NCBI RefSeq assembly: GCF_003097235.1
Contig: NZ_QEQQ01000034.1
Location: forward strand, 1 to 44,094
Length of the DNA: 44,094 bases
Origin: Pseudomonas sp. CC120222-01a
GTDB taxonomy: Bacteria; Pseudomonadota; Gammaproteobacteria; Pseudomonadales; Pseudomonadaceae
Reading direction: 5' to 3'
How positions within the stretch are numbered: position 1 is the first letter of the stretch; each line of letters opens with the position of its first letter. The notes under the pieces are model-generated. The model had not been told where the DNA came from, made no database searches, and was given only the letters and a program-made list of their open reading frames with translations. Shown piece by piece: positions 1-6,258 of this stretch. The position numbers and the translations under genes are program-made.

Positions 1-120
1 TTTGATTTCGAGCTTGGAGTTTTTGAGCCTGATGATCTCATCGCAATCATCGTGATGAATCACCAGTTCAGCTTTTGCGACATCCGCACCCACGATCAGC
101 TTTCCAACCTGCATTGCCAT
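1..120 (-). CDS. IS110-family transposase, N-terminal fragment (cut by window edge)
   Basis: The 40 visible residues begin MAMQVGKLIVGADVAKAEL. The motif VGADVAKAELVIH, with its first acidic residue in a hydrophobic strand, is the start of the RuvC-like DEDD domain of IS110 transposases. In that family this domain and a C-terminal serine-containing domain recombine DNA under the guidance of a bridge RNA. The ATG at 120 is preceded by GAGGTGG with good spacing, which supports this start. The rest of the protein, including the other acidic residues and the C-terminal serine, lies outside the window. Confidence 0.8.
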   Translation of the reverse strand, partial: MAMQVGKLIVGADVAKAELVIHHDDCDEIIRLKNSKLEIK

Positions 121-324
121 GGGAGCCACCTCACGTTATGGTTTTTCGGCTTGAAGGGGTTTCACCAAGAGGCGCTGGCTTGCTTCTATCGTCGCTTGCA
201 AACGATGCATTCTTTATCGGCGCTTTGGTGGAAGGGGTGGGGCGATGTCTCCCACGGTCTGTACTGCTGCGAACAGTCAGAATCGGGCATTTAGTCCCAC
301 CACCCCTTCAAGTCTAACCATACA
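121..324 (-). ncRNA. Candidate bridge-RNA region in the non-coding end of the IS110 element
   Basis: This 200-base stretch upstream of the transposase start has no convincing gene. It contains an 11-base perfect inverted repeat, CTTGAAGGGGT at 150-160 and its complement at 302-312. A second copy of the left arm, GAAGGGGTGG at 231-240, can pair with 300-309 instead. IS110-group elements are known to transcribe their bridge RNA from this upstream end, in the same direction as the transposase. The RNA itself, its ends and its loops are inferred here. Confidence 0.45.
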
Positions 325-362
325 AGCGGGCTTGCCCGCGATGCGCCGCGCGGGCGGCGCTC
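325..362. repeat. REP palindrome interrupted by the IS
   Basis: AGCGGGCTTGCCCGCG (325-340) followed by GCGCCGCGCGGGCGGCGC (343-360) has the composition and symmetry of P. putida REP elements, normally found between genes. The usual TGTAGG or CCTACA flank is missing on the left, where the insertion sequence starts. The remaining bases up to the Rz gene (363-430) carry no other recognisable feature. Confidence 0.7.
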
Positions 363-430
363 GATCTCACAGGCGCTGGAGCTTTCAAGGCATGCATATC
401 CCACAGGCGCTGCAGAACCCAAGGCCTGAA

Positions 431-916
431 CTAAGGCCCCCCACGCACCTCCCGCACATAATCCTGACAAGCCCGCAACGCCATCAACCCCCGGTCTCCT
501 TCATCGGTGATGGCGACAATTCGTCGAGCATGCGCCGGCTCAAGTCCGGCGCGTACGGTTGCATGATCCACGCCGCCGGCGCCGGAGGTGGCAGGCACTG
601 TGCTGCAGACTGTGTCGCGCTCGACCAGGACCGACAGGCGCAGATCGGCAGTAGCAAGACGATCCCGCAGGCGAGCCTGAGACTGCTGCGCATCAGCAAG
701 CTCCTTGAAATGACGGGTTTCACTTTCATCCAGGCGCTGCTCAAGTGCTTGGCGCTGCTCACGCTCGACGAGCAGCCGGGTAGCCTCGGCAGCGGCCTGT
801 GCTTGCGCCAGCTGCGCTAGTTGCCGCCCGTAGCGCCAGCCCTGTATCTGCCAGGCCAGTGCTGCAGACAGCATCAACAACAATGCACCAAGGCCAAGCT
901 GCAACCGGCTCAACAC
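431..916 (-). CDS. Rz-like inner-membrane spanin (i-spanin), tailocin lysis
   Basis: 161 residues with one N-terminal membrane anchor (residues about 5-25, leucine/alanine rich) followed by a long charged, alanine- and glutamine-rich helix (about 30-100) typical of a periplasmic coiled coil. This is the architecture of Rz/LysB-type spanins, which together with Rz1 breach the outer membrane in the last step of lysis. The start is a GTG at 916 that overlaps the endolysin stop (910-912), so translation is probably coupled. The gene is the last of the tailocin operon and carries Rz1 in another frame. Membership rests on architecture and position rather than on a strict motif. Confidence 0.75.
   Translation of the reverse strand: MLSRLQLGLGALLLMLSAALAWQIQGWRYGRQLAQLAQAQAAAEATRLLVEREQRQALEQRLDESETRHFKELADAQQSQARLRDRLATADLRLSVLVERDTVCSTVPATSGAGGVDHATVRAGLEPAHARRIVAITDEGDRGLMALRACQDYVREVRGGP
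484..693 (-). CDS. Rz1-like outer-membrane lipoprotein (o-spanin) embedded in Rz
   Basis: A 69-residue reading frame lies wholly inside the Rz gene, shifted by +1. From the chosen Met it has a short basic N-terminus (MRSSLR), a hydrophobic stretch (LACGIVLLL), and a lipobox-like I-C-A-C, which would leave an acylated cysteine at about residue 20. A proline-rich segment (CLPPPAPAAW) follows. Small, proline-rich, lipobox-bearing and nested in Rz is the signature of Rz1. An upstream Met at 762 is possible but would put 23 extra residues before the signal sequence. Confidence 0.65.
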   Translation of the reverse strand: MRSSLRLACGIVLLLPICACRSWSSATQSAAQCLPPPAPAAWIMQPYAPDLSRRMLDELSPSPMKETGG

Positions 917-1458
917 AACACCTCGCGCGCCCGCGCCCAGAGCTGGAGGCGATCCTCAAGCCCATTGAGCCCACCATTGATATGGCGCGTGATGCGGTTG
1001 AACTCGCCGCGGTCAGCCAGGGCATTGAGCCCACGCGAATGCCAGAACCACGCCGCCGACTCGCAGGCCCAGCGTGGCTGTTCGAGCAACTGCGGTTGCG
1101 CCAGCAGACGCTCGTCGCCGAACAGCGCTCGGCTGCAGGCCTGATAGTTGTTGCGCCCGGTGACCTGGATCAGGCCGCGCCCGCAGTAAAACTGGCCATC
1201 GCCATCGGCCTGCGGCGTGTTGCCCAGGCGCAAGGCCAGGCTGCCGGTGTCATAGCGCGCCAGGTAGCGGTCGTTGCCCAGCTCCTTCACGTAGCGGAAC
1301 TGGCCGGACTCATGGCCGACCTGGGCGATGAACGCCGCCACACGCTTGGGGTTGTCGATTTCCCAGCGTGGCAGGGTGACGTTCAGTGCCGAAATAAAAA
1401 CGCCCGCAACGGGGCGGGCGTTCGGCAAAATCTGTAGCAATTGCGTTTCTGTGAGCAT
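910..1458 (-). CDS. GH19 chitinase-like endolysin
   Basis: 182 residues resembling glycoside hydrolase family 19 lysozyme-like endolysins, which cut peptidoglycan to release phage or tailocin particles. The segment FIAQVGHESGQF holds the expected catalytic glutamate, and GRGLIQVTGRNNY is the conserved GH19 substrate-cleft motif. No signal peptide is seen, so export would depend on the holin. A GTG at 1467 is in frame but overlaps the AAGGAG ribosome site, whereas the ATG at 1458 lies 8 bases behind it, so 1458 is chosen. A terminator-like hairpin lies within the first third of the gene (1391-1422). Confidence 0.88.
   Translation of the reverse strand: MLTETQLLQILPNARPVAGVFISALNVTLPRWEIDNPKRVAAFIAQVGHESGQFRYVKELGNDRYLARYDTGSLALRLGNTPQADGDGQFYCGRGLIQVTGRNNYQACSRALFGDERLLAQPQLLEQPRWACESAAWFWHSRGLNALADRGEFNRITRHINGGLNGLEDRLQLWARAREVLC
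1391..1422 (-). terminator. Terminator-like hairpin inside the endolysin coding sequence
   Basis: On the minus strand AACGCCCGC (1422-1414) pairs perfectly with GCGGGCGTT (1407-1399) around a 6-base loop, followed by TTTATTT. The 9-base GC-rich stem plus a T-rich tail has the form of an intrinsic terminator, although it lies in codons for NARPVAGVFIS. Activity is inferred only. Confidence 0.4.
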
Positions 1459-1485
1459 GTCTGACACTCCTTCCCTGTATCGTCC

Positions 1486-2520
1486 TCAAGCCTTGATCGC
1501 AGCCTTGCGGCGGGGCGTTGCGCCCTTGGCCTGTACCTTGCCCGCCTTGCCGCCATTGCCCTGCAGCGTGGTGCGCCAGCCCGAGGCGGTGAACACCTGC
1601 TCCACCGAATCGATCTGGTATAGCCCGTCGAGGCCATCGACAAAACCCTGCAGGTCGATGCTGCGCTCGGCGAACAGGTCGGTGCGCCCAGGCAGGTCGA
1701 GGCGCACCTGGGCGGTGCCGCGGTTGAAGCTGGCCAGCCGCGCCCTGGCCGCCTGCTCGGCGGCGGCGCGGCTGGGGTACAGGTGACGGTCGGTGTGCAC
1801 CGGCCGCTGGCCGTCCGCAGCGCCGTCATTGGCCAGCTCGACCGTCATCAGCTCACCGCTGGCACTGTCCTGGTGACGGGTGCGCACCGCCTTGCGCGCG
1901 GATTTGTCGTCCAGGCGGAAATACCACTGGCTGACATCGCTGCGGGCAATAGCGACTACATCCAGGGGCTTGCCGCTGGCGCTCTGCCCGCCCTGGCGCG
2001 GCAGCACCAGCAACTGGCCGTTGGCGAGCTTGGCGGTGCTGTCGTATTGCAGGGCCAGGCGGGTGATGAAGTTGAAATCCGATTCGTTGTACTGATCGAC
2101 CCGCGGCACCAGGGTGAGCACCGGGCAGACCGCCTGCCAGCCATTGCGTGCGCCGATTTCAGCGACGATGCGCTGCAACGGCACGGCCTCCCAACTGCCG
2201 CTGCGGATGGTCCGGCCCGTGCCGCGCAGGTCACTGGCCTTGCCACGAATCACCAGGGTGTCAGGCGGGCCGGACAACTCGACCTCATCGACGGTGTAAC
2301 GCCCCAGCCGGATCAGCGGCTGGCCGGCGTACCCCAGATGCACCTCGAGCAACGCGCCGCGCGCGGGCAGCGCCAAGGCGCCGTCACGGGCGTCGATGCG
2401 CAGTTCGAAGTCGTCCGACTCCATGCCCGGCTTGTCGGTGGTGCGCAGCAACAACAGGCGGTCGTTGATCAGCGCAGTGATGTCCTTGCCGTCGGCCTGG
2501 ATGCGAAATTGCGGTTGCAT
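1486..2520 (-). CDS. Tail hub / late control protein D (P2 gpD-like)
   Basis: 344 residues matching the P2 gpD family, the baseplate hub that is structurally related to VgrG/gp27 and links the tail tube to the spike. The N-terminal MQPQFRIQADGKDITALINDRLLLL, the central SDFNFITRLALQYDST (gpD/VgrG 'ESDFNFI' type motif) and LFAERSIDLQGF near the C-terminus support this. The C-terminus is lysine/arginine rich. It follows X by 4 bases and precedes the endolysin, as in P2-like R-pyocin clusters. In phage P2 'late control' refers to genetics; here the role is structural. Confidence 0.87.
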   Translation of the reverse strand: MQPQFRIQADGKDITALINDRLLLLRTTDKPGMESDDFELRIDARDGALALPARGALLEVHLGYAGQPLIRLGRYTVDEVELSGPPDTLVIRGKASDLRGTGRTIRSGSWEAVPLQRIVAEIGARNGWQAVCPVLTLVPRVDQYNESDFNFITRLALQYDSTAKLANGQLLVLPRQGGQSASGKPLDVVAIARSDVSQWYFRLDDKSARKAVRTRHQDSASGELMTVELANDGAADGQRPVHTDRHLYPSRAAAEQAARARLASFNRGTAQVRLDLPGRTDLFAERSIDLQGFVDGLDGLYQIDSVEQVFTASGWRTTLQGNGGKAGKVQAKGATPRRKAAIKA

Positions 2521-2524
2521 GGCA

Positions 2525-2731
2525 TCAGTCCCACAGCTGCACGACGTTGGCCTGCGCCAGCGCCAACATCGGCAAACGAATCATCACCCCGCTGCGAAAC
2601 GGCTGGGCCTCCTCGGCCAGCCCCTGGTTGGCTTGCAGCACCGCTTCGACACTGCCGTCGAGGTGCCCGTAATAGTGGTGGCAGAGGGTATCGAGCACAT
2701 CGCCCTCAGACGTTTTGCAGGTCTTGTCCAT
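2525..2731 (-). CDS. Tail protein X (LysM-like, P2 gpX)
   Basis: A 68-residue protein with the LysM-like pattern of P2 gpX: GDVLDTLCHHYYGHLDGSVEAV, then NQGLAE, then IRLP. In P2-type tails gpX is a small essential baseplate/tail protein near the hub. The start overlaps the end of the U-like gene by 26 bases, suggesting coupled translation. Confidence 0.85.
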   Translation of the reverse strand: MDKTCKTSEGDVLDTLCHHYYGHLDGSVEAVLQANQGLAEEAQPFRSGVMIRLPMLALAQANVVQLWD

Positions 2732-3551
2732 AGCTGACGAACTCCAGTGAGAAGCCTTGTTTGCGGGGAATGCCGCCGGCCAGCAAGGCGCCCTGGTCTT
2801 CCTCGATGCTGGTCAGGCACCAGGTACCGAGCACTTCGCCGTAACCGGTGGTCAGCGACAGCGGCAGCAGCTGGCGGCCAATGCCGCGCAGGGCCTGCAA
2901 CTGGCCGAGGCCACCTTTGAAACCGGGGAATATCGCGCCGTGGATGCTGATGGTTTCTTCACCCAGGCTGACCGCCTGCTGGGCGTTTTCCCGGCTCAGG
3001 CGCTCCTGCCCCGCCCAGCGAAAACGCGTTTGCCGGCGCAGCTGGTCGAAGGCGGCGGTGTCGAGGTTGAAGTAGTAAGGCGCGGCGTTGGCCTTCAAGG
3101 GTTGCAGCACCAGCAGGTGCGGGAACGGCTTGATCGCCTCGGCTGCCGGCGTGGCCTCGGGCGCGAAGCCAAAGGTCGACAGCACACCCTTGGCCACCGC
3201 CTTCACATCACCGATCACCCGGCGGATGGCCGCGCCGGCCTTGCCCAGGTGCTCGGCAAAGGCATCGACCTGGTCACGCACCTTGCGCACCACCGCCAGG
3301 GTCTGGTCGTACTTGGCGATCACCTTGTCGACGCGCTGCTTGGCCGAGTCGATGGCGCGCATCGTGCGTTGCAGGCGCTTGCCGATTTCCTTGCCGATCC
3401 ATGGCAGGGCTTCGAGTTCGGCGGCCGCCTCCTTGGCGTGGCCGACCGCCTGCTGCATCGGGTCGAGCATGGCGTCGGCACGCCGACGCCCCTCCTCGCC
3501 CGCCTTGACCAGTGCATGCAAGCCGCCTTGCAACTGTTCCAGGTAGGTCAT
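2706..3551 (-). CDS. Tail protein U-like (P2 gpU domain with long N-terminal helical extension)
   Basis: 281 residues. The C-terminal half (about 145-281: FPHLLVLQPLKANAAPYYFNLDTAAF, ENAQQAVSLGEETISIHGAIFPGFKGG) resembles P2 gpU, a tail terminator/completion protein. The first about 130 residues are predicted helical and charged (repeats of KAGEEGRRRADAM and KQRVDKVIAKYDQTLAVVRKV) and are absent from P2 gpU, which is about 160 residues long. It lies between the tape measure and X, the normal place. The extension may be coiled coil; its role is unknown to me. Confidence 0.75.
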   Translation of the reverse strand: MTYLEQLQGGLHALVKAGEEGRRRADAMLDPMQQAVGHAKEAAAELEALPWIGKEIGKRLQRTMRAIDSAKQRVDKVIAKYDQTLAVVRKVRDQVDAFAEHLGKAGAAIRRVIGDVKAVAKGVLSTFGFAPEATPAAEAIKPFPHLLVLQPLKANAAPYYFNLDTAAFDQLRRQTRFRWAGQERLSRENAQQAVSLGEETISIHGAIFPGFKGGLGQLQALRGIGRQLLPLSLTTGYGEVLGTWCLTSIEEDQGALLAGGIPRKQGFSLEFVSYGQDLQNV

Positions 3552-3560
3552 GGGTCCTCC

Positions 3561-5297
3561 TCAGGGTTGGGGTTGATCGGCCATCTGCACCGAACGCGCC
3601 TGGCGCATCAGGTCTTCGAGCATGCGCCGGGCGATGGTTTCCAGTTGTTGCAGGGTGGTCGGGTCGTCGAGGCTGTTGTTGAAGGTCACCGGCATGTTGG
3701 CGGTGAAGGTGAATTGCTGGTTGATGGTGGGAGACACCGCAGCCAGTAACTGCTGTGTCGAGGTCGCAGCTGGCCCAGCGCTATCCTGAGCACGGGTTGC
3801 CTGGGCGGGAGAGTTCACAGAGTCCGGCCTTCCTCCAGGCGCATCTTTACCGGTGACAGAGGCCACGGTCTTGCCGAGCCAGCCACCTGCGAATTCACCC
3901 GCCATACCGCCGAATGCCCCACCGCCCAAGCTCCCCAGCGCACCACCTACGGCGGCACCGATCACTGTCCCTATGCCTGGCACCACTGAGCCGATCATGG
4001 CACCGGCTGTCGCGCCACCTAGCCATCCGGCAGAAGATCCCGCCAAAGTGCCGCCCAACCCGCCGACAGCCTCGCCATAGCCCTCCAGTTTTTCTGCGGG
4101 CGTGCTATCACTCTGGTAGGTGTCGAGTAACTGCAATGAGGTGTCCAGCACCGCAGCCACTGGAACGGGTTTGAAGAATTTTCCAACCGATGGCAGCTGT
4201 TTGCCTGCACTGTTCGAAGAAAAGAACGGTGCAACCTGGGGTTCAGATTGACCCTCGGTCACTGAAGACGCCTCGCTGTCATGAGCCGTGGGGTCTTCAT
4301 CTTCCGTGAGCAAATTGAACAACCCACCACCGGCTCTGTCTCCCACAGCCTCGCCAATCAGGCCGCCAGCTTCGGCCCAGCGCTTTTGTGCGGCCTCGTC
4401 CTGCTTTTTCTCTTCAGCCTCTTGCGCTGCCTGCTGCTTAGCGGCCTCTCGCTGTTCCTTGGCATGGGCTTTACGTTGACCTTTTTTTGTGCGCCTGGGT
4501 TTATTCGCAGCCGCACTTTTACCCGTGCCTATGACCTTGCCGAGCGCTTTACCTCTGAAAAGCATGGCTCCCAAAGCGCCCAGCACACGGCCACCAAGGT
4601 CGCCGAGTGCAGCACCGGTACCGCGTGCCATTTCTTCACCGTCCTCACCGGTGATCACTGCCTTGGCAACCTTGGCCAATGTCTGGGCACGGTTCTCCCG
4701 CCACTCCGTCAAGCCACGTTCGCGTATCGCTCGCTGTTTTTCCGGCGGCTGTTTGCGGTAGGCGCGAACGTACACCGTTCCAAGTCCCAGTGCTCCAAGG
4801 CTTCCGGCGGCTATGGCAAGGCCTTTGCCAAGGGTAAGCGAGGTGCCACCGGCATCCGCTCTGGGCACCTGCGCGGGTACTTTCAACTTACTCGCTGCGG
4901 GGGCTACCTGCCCTTGCACGACAGCGTGCCATTGCTGAAAGACATTGATCGTTATCTGGCCAGGCAACGGTCTAAGCCGCGCCAACCCGGCAATCACCCG
5001 ATCCAGCATCAAATAGTGCTGACGCAAACGCTCGACGGCCTCGGTCTCATCGCCCAGCCGGGCGATCTGGTCTTCATGTTGCTGTTCCTGGTCCAGCGCC
5101 AGCTGGCGTTCGACCTGGCGTACCTTGCCGAGCTCCAACCCCAGTCGGATCACCTCGCCGATGAGCCGGCCTAGCCGGGTGCCGTCGGCCTGCCTGCGCA
5201 GGCGTTCGACATCCCGGCGCAGCAGGTCGATGGCCTGGCCCAAGGGGTTGATGACGGTGACGCCGAGCCCGAGGGTGAACACCTGTGTGTTCGCCAT
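3561..5297 (-). CDS. Tail tape measure protein (short, tailocin type)
   Basis: 578 residues starting MANTQVFTLGLGVTVINPLG, with ACAAGGAGGAACCT immediately upstream fixing the start at 5297; an in-frame upstream ATG at 5342 would lie within the E' coding sequence. The protein has an N-terminal helical region (35-130), alanine/lysine-rich coiled coil around residues 275-320, and glycine-rich hydrophobic segments around 420-495 (repeated GGxxGG and AGG patterns). This is usual for tape measures, which set tail length and are ejected through the tube. It is short, as expected for a particle without DNA. Its middle (about 3740-4760) looks less GC-rich than its flanks, which hints at module exchange. 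Confidence 0.8.
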   Translation of the reverse strand: MANTQVFTLGLGVTVINPLGQAIDLLRRDVERLRRQADGTRLGRLIGEVIRLGLELGKVRQVERQLALDQEQQHEDQIARLGDETEAVERLRQHYLMLDRVIAGLARLRPLPGQITINVFQQWHAVVQGQVAPAASKLKVPAQVPRADAGGTSLTLGKGLAIAAGSLGALGLGTVYVRAYRKQPPEKQRAIRERGLTEWRENRAQTLAKVAKAVITGEDGEEMARGTGAALGDLGGRVLGALGAMLFRGKALGKVIGTGKSAAANKPRRTKKGQRKAHAKEQREAAKQQAAQEAEEKKQDEAAQKRWAEAGGLIGEAVGDRAGGGLFNLLTEDEDPTAHDSEASSVTEGQSEPQVAPFFSSNSAGKQLPSVGKFFKPVPVAAVLDTSLQLLDTYQSDSTPAEKLEGYGEAVGGLGGTLAGSSAGWLGGATAGAMIGSVVPGIGTVIGAAVGGALGSLGGGAFGGMAGEFAGGWLGKTVASVTGKDAPGGRPDSVNSPAQATRAQDSAGPAATSTQQLLAAVSPTINQQFTFTANMPVTFNNSLDDPTTLQQLETIARRMLEDLMRQARSVQMADQPQP

Positions 5298-5310
5298 AGG
5301 TTCCTCCTTG

Positions 5311-5725
5311 TCACGGCGCGAGCCACCAGACCATGTCGCCATACGACATGGTCATGATTTCGCTCGCGGAAAAGTTCAGCTCCTTGGCCAGCCGCCTGGC
5401 GGCGGCCTTCTGCCGGGCCGGGTCAAAGTTCGTCGTCCTGCACCAGGCGAAAATAGCCGCTTTGCAAGCGGCTATAGTCCTTCAGGGCAAGGCCTTCGAG
5501 GTCCTTGATGCCGACCTCGGCCAGCGACGCGAACAGGTTCAGCTCGCGCTGCTCGTCGTCGACGCCGCCACCGGCCTGGGCATTGCGGATATCGCGCACG
5601 GTCGGTGCGCGCAGCGACAGGCTGTCGACCTGCACACCGTTGGCTTCGCTGGGGCGCGACAGGCGTACGCTGACGCGGTCGGCACTCAGGGTCAGCCACT
5701 GTGGCTGCTTTTTCGCTTGAGCCAT
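5311..5725 (-). CDS. Tail assembly chaperone E-E' made by +1 frameshift (predicted 137 residues)
   Basis: P2-like tails make a long chaperone by a ribosomal frameshift from E into E'. Here E ends at CTT TGA (5428-5423). The +1 frame continues from GAC at 5424 as DPARQKAAARRLAKELNFSA and ends with SYGDMVWWLAP at a stop at 5313-5311, only 13 bases before the tape-measure start. The E' part matches the short GpE family (ELNFSASEIMTMSYGDMVWW). The junction heptamer is CTTTGAC, identical to the +1 shift site of the release factor 2 gene. That the frameshift happens there is inferred; TAT TTT CGC a little upstream is an alternative site. Confidence 0.6.
5423..5725 (-). CDS. Tail assembly chaperone E (unshifted product, gp41/E type)
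   Basis: 100 residues beginning MAQAKKQPQWLTLSADRVSV, with AAGGGGG upstream of the ATG at 5725 fixing the start; an upstream in-frame Met at 5782 lies inside the tube gene. It belongs to the tail-chaperone E/gp41/gp14 type by its motifs LSLRAPTVRDIRNAQA and LNLFASLAEVGIKDLEGLALKDYSRLQ and by its position between the tube and the tape measure. The chaperone holds the tape measure during tail assembly and is not part of the final particle. The stop codon forms part of the putative shift site. Confidence 0.85.
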   Translation of the reverse strand: MAQAKKQPQWLTLSADRVSVRLSRPSEANGVQVDSLSLRAPTVRDIRNAQAGGGVDDEQRELNLFASLAEVGIKDLEGLALKDYSRLQSGYFRLVQDDEL

Positions 5726-5735
5726 GGTCGCCCCC

Positions 5736-6245
5736 TTACAAGCCGAGTGCGGCGCGCTGGGCGGCCAGCTGGTCGACGCCATCGATCACGCGCTTCATGC
5801 CCAGTGCATCGATCTCGTAGAGCAGGCGGCCATCGACTTCCAGCTTGTAGTAGCTCAGGCCGACGCTGTGCTTGATCTCGGCCTTGTCGCCGGACTTCCA
5901 GTCGCCCATGTCGATTTCCTTCAGGGTGCCGCGCAGGGTCACCACCACCGGAGTGATGTTGCCCTTGAGGCCCTTGAAGGCGCCGCGGAAGGTACCGTTG
6001 AAGCCGCTGCCATCGGCCAGGCCGAAAAATTTCAGCGCTTCACGGCGCACGCCGGTGGTGGTGAAGGCCGCTTCCTGCTTCTCCATGCCCAGGTCCATCT
6101 CGACCGGCATGTCCATGCCGCCGGGGCGGTGTTCTTCCATCTTCAGGGTGAGTTTGGGCAGGGTCAGGCTGGGTACATCGCCCTGGAAGCTGACGCCATC
6201 GACGAACAGGTTCAGGTTGGCCAGGGTTTCGGGAATCATTGCCAT
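5736..6245 (-). CDS. Major tail tube protein (P2 FII-like)
   Basis: 169 residues with the FII family start MAMIPETLANLNLFVDGVSF and the conserved LPKLTLKMEEHRPGGMDMPVEMDLGME, followed by DMGDWKSGDKAE near residue 115. Subunits form stacked hexameric rings, the inner tube of the contractile tail. Length is typical. The gene follows the sheath by 13 bases and precedes E by 10, as in P2. Confidence 0.95.
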   Translation of the reverse strand: MAMIPETLANLNLFVDGVSFQGDVPSLTLPKLTLKMEEHRPGGMDMPVEMDLGMEKQEAAFTTTGVRREALKFFGLADGSGFNGTFRGAFKGLKGNITPVVVTLRGTLKEIDMGDWKSGDKAEIKHSVGLSYYKLEVDGRLLYEIDALGMKRVIDGVDQLAAQRAALGL

Positions 6246-6258
6246 GTAAGTGTGCTCC

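Larger units (their letters stand above)
1..324 (-). mobile_element. IS110-family insertion sequence, partial, inserted at a REP palindrome
   Basis: The left part is the start of an insertion sequence that continues beyond the window. It consists of the first 40 codons of a DEDD-type transposase (1-120) and about 200 bases of non-coding end (121-324). The outer boundary is placed at about 324/325, because there an otherwise typical P. putida REP palindrome (AGCGGGCTTGCCCGCG, 325-340) stops matching the usual REP flank TGTAGG and changes to unrelated sequence. P. putida IS110 elements such as ISPpu9 and ISPpu10 are known to target REP sequences, so the element is probably one of these or a relative, but I cannot name it from 40 residues. 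IS110 elements lack terminal inverted repeats, so the exact end is approximate. Confidence 0.75.

Noticed and set aside
1459..1467. GTG start for the endolysin
   Set aside because: It overlaps the AAGGAG ribosome site; the ATG at 1458 has correct spacing.
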